Part shown: one piece after another, positions 25,078 to 35,912 of the stretch
Position numbering within the stretch: position 1 is the stretch's first letter
Layout of the letters: each line of letters starts with the position of its first letter
Origin: Siphonodentalium dalli
Taxonomy: Eukaryota; Mollusca; Scaphopoda; Gadilida; Siphonodentaliidae
Assembly (NCBI GenBank): GCA_032622095.1
Contig: CP136065.1
Coordinates: 117,345,195-117,409,194 of the forward strand
Direction: 5' to 3'
DNA: 64,000 nucleotides
Notes under the pieces: generated by a model
Told to the model about the DNA's origin: nothing
The model's database searches: none
Seen by the model: only the letters and a program-made list of their open reading frames with translations
Made by a program: the position numbers and the translations under genes

Positions 25078-25521
25078 AAGCTTTAAAGGTACTCAATCCG
25101 ATCAGAGGGTCCTATATTACTATTTCTTTGGCTTTGGGGGTAAAAAATATTTGATTCGAGTCGAGGAACCCATCAAACAAAGCTCAGAGTTATTAGATAT
25201 TGGTTTTTGAAATTTGTTATTTTCTCGAGCTGAGTACTAATAATTGCCCCTAACTTCGTAATTTGCTCGAGATGTGTACACCAGAAACACTATTCAAACA
25301 GACAAGGATGGATAACTCTAAAATCAAGTGGTAATAATAACGCAATTTTGACCGTGTTCTGGGACAGAAAGAATAGAAATAACAAAACTTCAAATATCGA
25401 TATCTGGTCACCCTGAGCTTTGATTGGTAGGTTCCTCGACTAGAATCAATTATTTTTTACCCCCAAAGCCAAAGAAATAGTAATATAGGACCCTCTGATC
25501 GGATTGAGTACCTGTAAGCTT
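25078..25521. mobile_element. 444-bp foldback element with ~138-bp inverted arms
   Basis: The left arm (25078-25217) starts AAGCTTTAAAGGTACTCAAT and runs through 'ggtcctatattactatttct'. The right arm (25385-25521) is its reverse complement with few mismatches and ends AAGCTT. The 167-bp centre has no gene. A solo arm end lies at 50354-50385, so the family is dispersed. Confidence 0.85.
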
Positions 25522-27246
25522 TTAAGGTCCATCCTGTGAGGGTGATTTAAAACACGTCGTTGTTTCAAATAAATAGGGACTTGAGGTTTAAGATTTTTTT
25601 GACGTTTTATCGCGTATATACTAGTATACTCACACGGTGGGCCATCATTTATAGGGGTCGCACTTGGTGTAGTTTCGCAACAGTGTCCTATGTGTAATCA
25701 ATTATCATGTCTTATAGCTGACTAACATTGATGCGCTCGATATCCATGGGTGTGTGGGTCAGCGGAGAATTGCTTGGTGGCAGCATTTAAAACGTTTGGT
25801 TCGAATGATGATACATTTCTGTACTTCTGTGAACATTAATAAGTTGTCTTTCAGTGAAATTTCACTGGATCCACATGATGTAACAACACACAGATTATAA
25901 ATTGAGGATACGAGTGAGAGACGTTGTGAGTGGTATATCTAACACATTCAAGTCAACAGTGTTCTGTGTCCTCAATTTCACTACAGACACACCTTGGATT
26001 ATCGGAGACAAAGTTGGAATAAGTATGGTAATTTAGGTGGCTACAGTGTAATCTTAATCGGGCGTGTAGTATTTGCACTTCACGGGTATACGCATAGTAA
26101 AACCATCTATGGCTCTTATGACTTCATATTCAGGTCGATGAACCTCTTAAATGCATACAGGGAATCCATGTTAATAGTATTTGTGTAAAGATTATTCCAT
26201 AGGGACGTCGTTGATGGATTTTGTTCTTTGTCGATTCTGTAGATATATATCCACTCAATTAATCGCAATAAAGAATAATAATGGTGACACAAAGTTCCAT
26301 TTATCAGACAAAAATGGCAAATGTTCACTGCGAAACGATTGGGAATAAATAGTTGTTCTCCAGCTATCTTCCATATATCAGTGGTGTCCACCCGCAGTGG
26401 TCTTTTCTCGTTGCACTAAACTAGGTGTTAGATGAAACTCGGTGTAAAGAAGGCTGTGTCGTCACTCGACCATACTTTCAACGAAAAAGTTGGAGTTACG
26501 AACAAAATTTGATGTTTTACTCTGTGAGTACCACATGCCACATGACACTTGCTCCTTTCATCTGACGGATTATTTTTAGACTAATTGGATAATAACCAAT
26601 GGTTTGATCTTATCCCACACCTGTTCGATACGGGTATCTCGAGAATGTCTAGTCGAGATAGGCTGAGATACACTGATGTAGCGATAAAACGGCCTACATG
26701 ACAGAATGGTATAAACATGCCAGACTTCGACACCGTAATGAAGATAAATTCACACCGATGCTGTGTGAGCTTCAAAATGTCACACCAAGGGAAATGGTTC
26801 AGGCTTCGGTAGCATTCTCTCACGAGCCCTATCAATCAGGGTCAGGGTACTAGGTTCTGCCATCTTTTGTAGAAATTATGATGCATCTCGGTCAGCGAGA
26901 AACAGATTATATTCACACAGCAAGTGGCTCCCCAGCTTCCTAAACAGCTCAATCCATATTCTAGCCAGACGACCGGGGCTGCCTCCGCAAAATAACATTC
27001 TACCTACATGTTGTTTATGATGATTTCACTATAGACACTATAGGATTTTGGTTGCCGTCGTGCTGCTATATGTTACGACATGCATGCCGTTTATGATAAT
27101 TTAACGATTATATAGCGCTGTAATATGTATGCTACGTGCATTCAGCGTTAGACATTCTGATCTGGTGTCGATGGCAACCTTCGCTCAGTCATATCACATA
27201 TATATACACAACCTGATCTGCCCAGACGAGAAGGCGGTCACCAAAG
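25522..27246. other. No intact gene; possible LINE tail on the minus strand
   Basis: Apart from the possible retrotransposon C-terminus at 26116-26391 I recognise nothing. A minus-strand frame at 26581-26835 is unassigned. Confidence 0.45.
26116..26391 (-). pseudogene. Possible LINE C-terminal remnant
   Basis: The 91-residue frame ends with 'TSLWNNLYTNTINMDSLYAF' then 'KRFIDLNM'. This resembles the 'W-N-x-L-P...S-x-N-x-F-K-x-x-L' ending of many non-LTR retrotransposon proteins. Upstream on the same strand I cannot find convincing reverse transcriptase blocks, so the call rests on this short pattern only. Confidence 0.35.
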
Positions 27247-27545
27247 GTTACAGTGAAGTAATTCGATTGACACATTGTAAAGCCCGTGGTTCCTAGATTG
27301 AATTTTTTTGGTGTGAGGTAAAAAATGTCAATATTTTTTTCATGCAATTCTGACTCTAGATTATAAATCCCAAATCTAAAGGTACATTCCATGCTCGACG
27401 ATTTGATTTTTTTAATGCAGAAACTTTGGGCAGATGCCAATCCTTGTGATCATGTAGACATTTATCACAATTCGTGGATAGTCAGGGCTGCAGGCCATTA
27501 TATGTTAACACTGAGGCCTATGGGAAATAATTACTTCACTGTAAC
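27247..27545. mobile_element. MITE copy A, 17-bp perfect TIR, internally deleted
   Basis: The element starts GTTACAGTGAAGTAATT (27247-27263) and ends with the exact reverse complement (27529-27545). Most of it matches copy B at 32411-32863, but about 155 bp after 'attcgattg' are missing. No transposase is encoded, and I cannot define a clear target duplication. Confidence 0.88.
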
Positions 27546-27779
27546 CTAAAGCACAAAAATTGTCATTTTTCTCATTTGGCCCCAGTGATGGGTTTCCTAT
27601 CAATATTGACCAACAAACAATTAGGGAACTTTTAGCACGTGGCATATTATATTATTTGAGTCGGTGGTAATCAATGAGAAGCCAATATTAACCCATCTGG
27701 GACAATTTTTGCTCCAAATTTCACTTCGAAAATCCCCTTTTTTTGTCCGTTATGAGCCCATATGTGTACCTTTAATGAA

Positions 27780-28497
27780 TGTCATGGTCAGTACACAACT
27801 GAAATAAAGGCTTTTCTACTAGCCATAAGAGCAAACTACATCGATATCTGTGGCAGGTCTCTTATTAAATATGATTTGCTTGATGTCCTTACAATATACT
27901 TTTACCAATGGTATCTTCCCTTCTAAATATGCATGGAAAACTTTCGTTCGCGATAAAATTCTTGCTTATGACAATGCCATATGGAAATCAACCGTGTTAT
28001 CAGATCAAGAATTGGCAATATTTTCTCATTTCCACAATTCTCTAGATATGTCTCCATTGTGGCATGCGTGTAAATCCCAACCATCAGAGAAATATATCTT
28101 CTTGCTTATTGCCCGTTTGGTGGCTCACACCGCCTATAGGGACAAAGGTAAATGCCGCAAATGTGGACTTGTATATGAATGTCTTGTACAACATGTATTT
28201 TGTGACCGTGTAGCTCTGGCTGGTGTTAGGAATATTGTATGGTTCGATATTATTGACCAATTCGGCACCGAAACATTCGTATTTCTTGATAACCTAGATC
28301 CTTATCAACTATTGGGTTGCTATCTCGGCCATCCGCCGTTAGAAGTTCCTGGTGTGCTCCATACCGACGAATTAGTCTTGTTCTTCTCACGTTTAGCCAG
28401 GTTTAGCAGCAAATATTTGGAAATTTTACCATCTAGATACCGGTTAATATCGCTCTGTCAATTAATACAAGGTCACCGGAACTTAACAAACCTTTGA
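27780..28497 (+). pseudogene. LINE B, copy 1: C-terminal fragment
   Basis: An open frame of about 215 codons (27850-28497) is the longest in the window. It contains C-x2-C-x9-H-x2-C (CRKCGLVYECLVQHVFC), the zinc-binding segment seen near the end of many LINE proteins. It also shares 'NGIFPSK..WK' and 'IARLVAHT' with the 'NSIFPKK..WK' and 'IARLICIL' of copy 2 at 33934-34542. Just upstream, another frame reads 'IKYDLLDVLTIYFYQ', matching 'NKYDMTEALENYI' of copy 2, so a frameshift lies near 27885-27895. The reverse transcriptase and everything 5' are absent. The GTG at 27850 is not a real start. No host function should be assigned to it. Confidence 0.82.
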
Positions 28498-28556
28498 CCT
28501 CTGACTAATGATTACATCGGTCTGAGTATATACGACCAACCATACAATTGAGACTA

Positions 28557-28740
28557 TATGCATATATATATGTATGTGTATGTGTGTATGTATGTGTGTG
28601 TGTATATATATATATGTATGTAAGTGTGTGTATGTGTTTGTGTGTATGTGTATTTGTATGTATGTATGTATTTATGTGTATGTATATGTGTAAGTGTATG
28701 TGTATGTATATATATATGTATATCTACTATATAATCACCT
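28557..28740. repeat. TG/TA microsatellite
   Basis: This is an impure (TATG/TGTG)n tract directly after LINE B copy 1. It may be the expanded tail of that retroelement. The valine/cysteine/tyrosine-rich frame through it is an artefact. Confidence 0.95.
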
Positions 28741-28988
28741 TCTAGTATATATATATATAAGGCTGCTTTCAGCCTAAGGCAGACATGACCCTATTGCCAT
28801 CATTAGGCAGACATATACAAAACACTTTAAAACTTCTCAATTTTAAACACTCTTTCTCTAGTTTTGTTCTAAATGTGACCACCAAGCTATGATCAATGGG
28901 AATTTGTGATTCCTCAAGTAATATGAAATATACAAATTCTCAGGTCTGCCTAATGTTAGGAGGACCATTGACCATCATTAGGCAGACT

Positions 28989-29598
28989 GCGACATTATGC
29001 AGACCAAATCCGGTCTGCCTATTTTCTGCATACCAGTCACAACTAGTTATCTGGTGCTTTAATTGTTAACATCTCTCCTTGTTCAACCGATTTAGGTTCT
29101 CTTTTGTCTATAAAATGATGGGATTGTAAAAAATGTTTGTTAAGGTTGTTTCAGACCCAATAATTTTGAGACATGTATATTCTGTCGATATATAGTTTCA
29201 TGATTGTGCGGTCGAAACATCCACAGCGGTCTTGAAAAAATCAACTTTTCTGATTTTGCATTTTTTATGTATAGGATGCAGCAAAAAAGAAGATAACTGG
29301 CCAAATGTCATTAAAACATCGAGATATTTGGTGTATACATCGAAATTGAGTACAAATTTCGGGATTGAAAAAAGACCGCATAATGATGAAACTATATATC
29401 GATCGAATATACATGTCTCAAAATTATCGGGTCAGAAATGCCCTTTATCAACAATTTTTTTTATCCCATCATTTTATAGACAAAAGACAACCTAAATCGT
29501 TTGAACAAGGAGAGGTGTTAACAATTAAAGCGCAAGATAACTAGTTGTGACTGGCATGCAAAAATTAGGCAGACCGGATTTCGTCTGCATAAAGTCGC
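28989..29598. mobile_element. 610-bp palindromic foldback element, 225-bp arms
   Basis: The left arm (28989-29213) and right arm (29374-29598) are reverse complements with modest divergence and equal length. The ends are GCGAC/GTCGC, and the spacer is 160 bp. Shared landmarks include 'atccggtctgcctattttctgca' against 'tgcaaaaattaggcagaccggat', 'agtcacaactagttatc', and 'tctataaaatgatggga'. Additional 'ggtctgcctaat' phrases sit just outside to the left (28780-28985). A TA microsatellite abuts the right end. Confidence 0.9.
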
Positions 29599-29599
29599 G

Positions 29600-29627
29600 G
29601 TATATATATATATATATATATATATAG

Positions 29628-29695
<68 letters not shown>

Positions 29696-29712
29696 GTGTG
29701 TATATATATGTG
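29600..29712. repeat. TA microsatellite
   Basis: This is a nearly pure (TA)n tract of about 90 bp running into (TATG)n. Peptides of alternating I/Y read through it are not coding. Confidence 0.98.
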
Positions 29713-30540
29713 TACTTCATAGAATCGAAAACACGTTGACGGATCGAGCTCAAATTTCGTATATAAGTGTAAAAACACACAGCCACCGTCGGCGTCGCGT
29801 TTTGGAGAAGCTCAGAGCACCCGTTCTCCAATCTCAGTCACAAATAACGGCACTGCGGTGTTTAATCAAGTAATAATTTAATGAGCGTTTGTTTTTGACG
29901 CATCTCTATAAAGAGCGTCTGTTTACCATTCAACGTTATTAGCATCTGCAGAGAGATATACGGGAACAATACTTTTGAGGGGTTTCCTATGCGGGGAGAT
30001 TTATTGGATGCCATAGTACTCTTACAACACCATTGTTATAGTATGTATGACACTTAGGTCAGGGCTGGGGGGGGGTAGTTAGTGTGGATATAGGCATAAT
30101 GCTTCTCAGAAATCCCGGTTACAAACAATTTCGTCTTTTGCATCAGATACCAACACCTCGACCGATCGGTACGAAACTTGGTACGTGAGTGTAGTTTGAC
30201 CAGGTGGTCGTCGTTGTCGTATTGGCGATACCGTGCGACGCCCGTGCAGCACATGCGCAGACGAGATCTCGGAAACGGGTGGAGCTATCGACTTGAAATT
30301 TGGTTTTTGAATAGCCCGGACAACGTCGGGCTCAACAATTATTCATCGGGTCAGTTCTTTCCGCCCGATGTACCTTAAATCTTTTAGGGACGGGTACCAT
30401 AATTTCTCTTCATTAAAAAGGCACAATTAACTCGTTGATAAGCCAAAAAAATGTCATGTTTCTGACCAACGCCGTCAGTGGCGGGCTAACCTGCTAGTCT
30501 ACTATATATTTTGAGAACTACGTATATATATATGTGTGTG
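29713..30540. repeat. Head-to-tail repeat array, unit 1 (most diverged)
   Basis: The head 'gaatcgaaaac..gttgac(g)gatcgagctcaaatttc' is followed by 'gcgttttggagaagctcaga' and 'cccgttctcc'. The tail is 'agtggcgggctaacctgcta' and 'ctatatattttgagaactacg' at about 30475-30523. The head and tail define a unit of roughly 800 bp that repeats twice more downstream. Confidence 0.75.
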
Positions 30541-31376
30541 TGTATATTTGTCCTCTATAGACTCGAAAACGGCTGGCTCGATTGAGCTCAAACTTCCCAT
30601 CTAAGGGTAAAAACCTACGGGAATCGTCGTCGCGGCGTTTTGGAGAAGCTCTGAGCACTCATTCTCCACTACCAATCATCAAAATCACCGTCCTCGGCAC
30701 TGCGGGGGTTAAGGCAGTCACGCTCTTTATATTGACCAAATTTGGCGTTGTTAACCGATTAACGCTCTTTATTGCCATAGGCGTTGCTAAACAGTAACCT
30801 ATGCGTACGAAACTACGGATGCAAAACGTACCGGAACCGGAATGCATTTATCTTGATTAAAAAGGCAAAATTAACTCATTGGAAAACAACAAATGCGTGT
30901 CGTGTTATTCTTATGTCTGTCGTTCCTAGGAACGGGGGAGATTTTCATCGAATCATACCTCTTTTGGGGACGGGGGAGAATTTCATCGGGTCAGTTTTTC
31001 CGCCCTAGGGACGGGTACCATCATTTCTCCTGATTAAAAAGGCAGAATTAACTCATTGAAAAAAAAAAATTTAAATTAAAAAACAATAAGGGTGTTGTGT
31101 GATTCTTATGTCTGTCGTTCATAGGAAGGGGTGGGGAGATTTTCATCGGGTCAGTTTTTCCGCCCGATGTACCGTAAATCATACCTCTTTTATGGACGGG
31201 TACCATCCTTTTATCTTGATTAAAAAGGCAGAATTAACTCATTGAAAAACAAAAAAATTAAAAAAGGCAGAATGATTTTTTTTATAAATGTCATGTTTCT
31301 GACCAACCACGCCAGTGGCGGGCTAACCTACTATCTACTATATATTTTGCGAACTACGTATATAAATATATAAATA
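30541..31376. repeat. Head-to-tail repeat array, unit 2
   Basis: The head 'gactcgaaaacggctgg' is at 30560 and the tail 'agtggcgggctaacctacta' at about 31312-31350. Within it a ~110-180-bp subunit recurs ('ttgattaaaaaggca(g/a)aattaactcattg', 'ttcttatgtctgtcgttc', 'ttttcatcgggtcagttttt', 'gggacgggtaccat'). Confidence 0.8.
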
Positions 31377-32120
31377 TATGTGTCCTTTATAGACTCGAAA
31401 ACGGCTGGACCGATTGGGCTCAAACTTCCCATCTAAGGGTAAAAACCTACGGGAATCGTCGTCGCGGCGTTTTGGAGAAGCTTGGAGCACCCGTTCTCCA
31501 CTCCCAATCATCAAAATCTCCGTCCTCGGCACTGCAGGGATTAAGGTAGTCACGCTCTTTATATTGACCAATTTTGGCGTTGTCAACCGAGTGACGCTCT
31601 TTATTGCCATCGGCGTATCTAAACGGTCACATATGCGTACGAAACTACGGATGCAAAACGAACCGGAACGGCGGAATGCATTTATCTTGATTGAAAAGGC
31701 AGAATTAACAAATGCGTGTCGTGTGATTCTTATGTCTGTCCTTCCTAGGAACGGGGGAGATTTTCATCGAATCGTACCTCTTTTAGGGACGAGTACCATA
31801 ATTTCTCTTGATTAAAAAGGCAGAATTAACTCATTGAAAAAAAAAATGCGTGTTGTGTGATTCTTATATCTGTCGTTCTTAGGAAGGGGGGGGGGGGATT
31901 TCACCGGGTCACCTTAAATCATACCTCTTTTAGGGACGGGTACGATAATTTCTCTTGATTAAAAAGGCAGAATTAACTCATTGAAAAACAAAAAATGCGT
32001 GTTGTGTAATTCTAATGTATGTCGATCGTTCCTAGGAAGGGGGGGGGGGTTTCATCAGGTCTGGTTTTCCGCCCGATGTACCGTTCAAGCTCCAGCGTGT
32101 CCATGTTTATCAAGCGAACC
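31377..32120. repeat. Head-to-tail repeat array, unit 3
   Basis: The head at 31391 ('gactcgaaaacggctggac') is nearly identical to unit 2 for over 250 bp. It is followed by the same subrepeats, here with G runs at 31886-31897 and 32039-32049. Open frames such as 31414-31815 and 30582-30797 are the same repeat translated and are not genes. The 3' end is indistinct after about 32100. Confidence 0.75.
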
Positions 32121-32410
32121 ATCGTCCATATTTTCTCAGAGAGAAATCGGTCAGCTATAACACTAATGATGGGTATATATGCTACCATCGTTTACTTTAT
32201 CGACATGGACCTCACATGGTGACTTTTCGTGTTCATTTAAAGATATTTTGTGTTGCAGTTGTAAACAGGGGTGGGGGTCAGGAAAGGGTTAATAAGACGA
32301 AAACAAAGTCATGGATAGAGATTTTGTAATTTATTTTCAAATGTGAAGAGTCCAGGGACCGATTTGTGTCATTTTCAGATGGCATGTCATTGACGCTGTG
32401 GTCACTTTAT
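32121..32410. other. No recognisable feature
   Basis: This is a short stretch between the array and MITE copy B. I see nothing to assign. Confidence 0.5.
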
Positions 32411-32863
32411 GTTACAGTGAAGTAATTCGATTGGTAGCGCCCTCCAACGGATTTTGGACCAAGATGCAGGAGAGAATTAAAAAAAAATGGGCTCTGGTTG
32501 GTTAATAGTAGTTTCGATATTTAAAAATATAAAATACATGCAATCACTCCTCTTGAAATTTCATACTCCAAACAAAACATTGGCACATTGTAAAGCACGT
32601 GGTTCATAGATTGAATTTTTTTGGTGTGAGGTAAAAAATGTCAATATTTTTTTCATGCAATTCTGACTCCAGATTATAAATCCAAAATTTAAAGGTACAT
32701 TCCATGCTCGACGATATGATTTTTTTTAATGCAGAAACTTTGCGTAGATGCCAATCCTGGTGATCATGTAGTCATTTATCACAATTCGTGGATAGTCAGG
32801 GCTGCAGGCCAATATAATTATGTTAACACTGAGGCCTATGGGAAATAATTACTTCACTGTAAC
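32411..32863. mobile_element. MITE copy B, full-length, 17-bp perfect TIR
   Basis: GTTACAGTGAAGTAATT (32411-32427) pairs with its exact complement at 32847-32863. The element is 453 bp long and non-coding. It contains the 155 bp that copy A lacks. The rest is roughly 95% identical by eye, so both are fairly young. Confidence 0.9.
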
Positions 32864-32889
32864 CCAAAGGTAGTCCTTAGAGAACATTA

Positions 32890-32993
32890 CATGCATGCAT
32901 GCCGCTCGTGATGTTGTAGTGAGAGGGCTGTGACTAACTAACATGTCGCTGGTGATGTTGTATTGAGAGGGCCGTAACATGTCGCTTGTGATA
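32890..32993. repeat. ~48-bp tandem repeat, 2-3 units
   Basis: 'tcg(c)t(g/c)(g)tgatgttgta(g/t)tgagagggc(t/c)gt' recurs, and 'catgtcgct(g/t)gtgat' occurs at about 32942 and 32980. Confidence 0.75.
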
Positions 32994-33120
32994 TACCCGC
33001 GAGACGACGGTGTCGCTAAAGAAAAGAGTCTATATGTAACTTATTTCGATTGATGCGCGAACTTCTGATCAATGTAACCTGTTCCATTCGTCATAACAAC
33101 GTTTTTCCAGGTGGTTTGAT

Positions 33121-33640
33121 GTGCGACAGGGAGCCAGGCAGGGAGGAATCCTCTCGCCTTTGTACTATATGATCTACGTTGACGAGTTGATACATATCCC
33201 TGCAAACTCGCCGTTTGGCTTAAACATGCTCGGTGTAAATTGTACGTCTCCGACACAATCATGCAGACGATATGGTTATGCGGTCTCTCAGCAAATCTGG
33301 TTTATCAACACTATGTGATATTTGCTACGATTACAGTAACAAATGGCGGTATCGATATAACCCAAATAAATGCGCTGTAGTGGTATTTAATGAAACCAAA
33401 TCCGAATTTTCGCGCCAGGATCGACTTTGGAACCTTAGTACCTCAGATGTCAAAGAAACCACTAACATAACTCATTTGGGCATTTATCTTGATAAGTATG
33501 ACCTTAATGGAATATTCACTGAGCATATATGCGATAAGACTCGTAGCACGTTTATGATGCTCAACAACGCCGGCCTTTACCCGGGTGGTATGACCCCCAA
33601 TAAGTTGCTCGTTGATATATTCGTCGGTGGTCATACATAA
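33121..33640 (+). pseudogene. LINE B reverse transcriptase core, frameshifted, HADD in place of YADD
   Basis: Two frames overlap here. The first (33121 on) gives the 'RQG..GGILSP' block. The second contains the catalytic aspartates as H-A-D-D-M (33260-33274), then 'YDYSNKWRYRYNPNKCAVVV' and 'THLGIYLD'. The switch is near 33240. The usual Y or F before ADD is H here. With the frameshift, this enzyme would not be made. It ends at a stop at 33638-33640 before the C-terminal region resumes. Confidence 0.85.
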
Positions 33641-33933
33641 AGGGCTGTACGGGTCTGAACTTATCTGGAATTTGAACCAAAGCACGTTGATCGCCTGGAA
33701 CGAACACACAGATTCTGTTTAAAGTATTACCAGGGCCTTCACCATCGTACAAAAACGGTTATTGCACAAGGATTAGTCGGAACCTCGTCTATGGTGTCAC
33801 TTATCGAAAAACGTAAAATGTCATTCTTCGGTTCTGTGTGCAATTTAAAATCTTATAAAACTGTGAAACAAGTATTTCTCACGCGCTTATATATCAGTAC
33901 ATCGTTGGCACTACATGTTCATCATCAAGTTAC

Positions 33934-34542
33934 ATGTCTGACACCATTGACACTCTTAACAAATATGACATGACCGAAGCTCTTGAGAACTACATCGAAA
34001 ATTCAATATTCCCTAAGAAATCCACATGGAAATGTGCCATAAACGAATCATGGTCAAAAGTTAATAGAGAATATTGGGACATGAGCGTAAATGATGATAC
34101 TCGACTTGCCAGGTTCTCTGCCGTCCATCCAACGTTTTGCATGTCCTGGCTATGGGAAAATTGTCGCATATACCCAGCCCATAAAAAATCATATCTACTT
34201 ATTGCACGCCTTATTTGTATCCTGGAAACAAACGAAGAAACCTGCGTATTATGTAACAACAAACATAAAGATCTTGTAAAACATGCCTTAATCGAATGTT
34301 CTTCCATTTGCGACGATCGAAATACCTTTGAATTCGAGCTACTAAACTTGTTTCATGTAGACATTTATATGCAGTATGACAAACTGGATGTAGAATCCAA
34401 AACGCGCGTTCTACTAACAGGTCTACATGAAAACATATACCGTGCTCCCGAAGAAGAAAATGAACTAATATACTTTTTCGTGAACAAAGCCACATTCCTC
34501 TGGAGAGTATATGTTGATCGACTGACGACAAGTCCTGACTAG
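33934..34542 (+). pseudogene. LINE B C-terminal frame with zinc-binding motif
   Basis: This frame of about 200 codons is open to the TAG at 34540-34542. It carries C-x2-C-x9-H-x4-C (CVLCNNKHKDLVKHALIEC) around 34240-34300. It aligns with the frame at 27850-28497 through 'NSIFPKKSTWK', 'LLIARLI', the zinc motif and 'ELIYFFVNKA' (copy 1: 'ELVLFFSRLA'). The ATG at 33934 is an internal methionine, not a genuine start. This tail is thought to bind nucleic acid in related elements; here it is a fossil. Confidence 0.85.
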
Positions 34543-34812
34543 ATCTCACAAACCTTCATATAAACTCGATCATAATTATAACATGCAGTTATAAGCGTGT
34601 TCGTAATTGTTCATATCACATGTGTATTGTTTTACCAGTAAGTACATTTGTCTGTATGTATGTCTGCTGTTTGTTTGTTTGTCTCGTATGCCTGCTTGTC
34701 TGACTGTCGTCTTTAAGTACGATATGGCTGTATATATATACATGAGTGGTGCTGGGGAAATGGTCGGCTCCGAGTCGGTAAGTCGGTAAGGCATTGGCGT
34801 TTGTGGTTCTTC

Positions 34813-34814
<2 letters not shown>

Positions 34815-34902
<88 letters not shown>
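34815..34902. repeat. GA microsatellite, ~43 repeats
   Basis: This is a pure (GA)n run. The flanks share 'taagtacgatatggctgta' at 34714 and 34972, a ~255-bp direct duplication around the microsatellite. Alternating R/E or S/L peptides from it are not coding. Confidence 0.98.
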
Positions 34903-34904
<2 letters not shown>

Positions 34905-35240
34905 GAGAGATCCCTCATTTGGGTCCAACTCCGGCTTGGTCGTCTCGGAGTATGCTAGTTCTCTGTCTGTAAGTACGATATGGCTGTAGAATGGAATGTC
35001 TACTTTATGTAGTGCATGAGTGTGTGTATATGTGCATGTGTAGTTGGTTCATCATATATATTGAGACATGTGTTGTAGATATGTTTGTAATCTTAAATTT
35101 CTTATACACTGTGTTATGTACCAAATTGTGTTTGTTCTCATAATATAAACATTTATATAGGAATCTCCATATATGGAGGATAATAAAGATATATATATAT
35201 GTAACAAGTCCTATATTATCAACGCACTCAATTAATTACA
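34903..35240. other. No recognisable feature
   Basis: This is AT-rich sequence between the GA tract and the next TIR element. I see nothing to assign. Confidence 0.5.
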
Positions 35241-35912
35241 ACGGGTTATGATTCTCTATTCCGAATGTTCTATATTCCGAAATTCTCTATTCCGAAGGTT
35301 CGCTTCTCGAAGGTTTTTTTGTTCTGGGCGTATTTATTCGGAAATACATCAAAATAACCCGGTTTCGGTTATTAATAGCATGGAGACAGAATAAGTTTAT
35401 CGTTTATTATGGAAACATGGTGAGTGCATGACTGAAATAAAATAAGGGATAAAGTACAGTCTTTGGAAGACACATCAAATGCCAATACAATGCCACGATT
35501 CCATGTAGGTTCATCTAGTCAGCGATATTCCGCAATGCAGTACGTTATGGAGTTCCAGTGCTGGTTGAGAGTTATAACGCCACCGTTATAATCTTCCTTT
35601 ATTTGTCGCATTCTTGAATCAAATATCCTCCACTTCCTACTCCGTCTTGCATGGTGGTCGTTAAATGTTTTGTTATTTTGGGTTCTCATAAAAAGCTCAA
35701 TGCCATTACGTATGACGTTATATTTCTCAATACATATAAATTTACGTCAGTCCAAACACGGGTCATAAACGCTATAGTACGTCCATACTAAGATAACGCA
35801 GACAGTCGTTGAGGATAGGTCCTCGATTTTAATAGAATAAAAAAAACCTTCGGAATAGCGAACCTTCGGAATAGAGAACTTTAGGAATAGAAACATGACC
35901 TCATTATAACGT
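35241..35912. mobile_element. 672-bp TIR element with 'CTATTCCGAAGGTTCG' subrepeats
   Basis: The left arm (35241-35319) contains 'ctctattccgaa' three or four times and ends CTTCTCGAAGGTTTTTTT. The right arm (35839-35912) is its approximate reverse complement: AAAAAAACCTTCGGAATAG, 'cgaaccttcggaatagaga', then 'cattataacgt' pairing with 'acgggttatg'. The ~520-bp centre is non-coding. Arms made of short direct subrepeats are typical of foldback-type elements. Confidence 0.8.

Larger units (their letters stand above)
33050..34542 (+). mobile_element. LINE B, copy 2: 5'-truncated retrotransposon
   Basis: This is a continuous but frameshifted stretch from within the reverse transcriptase to the C-terminus. 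In order it has 'RQGARQGGILSPLYYMIYVD' (33121-33180), an ADD catalytic box, a thumb/connection region, 'LIEKRKMSFFGSVCNL' (33800-33850), and a zinc-binding C-terminus. It lacks ORF1, the endonuclease and the N-terminal fingers, as expected for incomplete reverse transcription at insertion. It is the same family as the fragment at 27780-28497. A GA microsatellite lies 270 bp beyond its end. Confidence 0.88.

Noticed and set aside
28548-29873. Open frames of alternating Y/I or V/C residues
   Set aside because: These are translations of TG and TA microsatellites.
30582-31815. Open frames of 71-133 residues in the head-to-tail array
   Set aside because: The same peptide recurs because the repeat recurs, and it matches no transposase or reverse transcriptase motif.
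33990-34549. Minus-strand frames of 105 and 112 residues
   Set aside because: They are shadows of the LINE B C-terminal frame on the plus strand.
34616-34989. SL/RE repeat peptides
   Set aside because: These are translations of the GA microsatellite on both strands.
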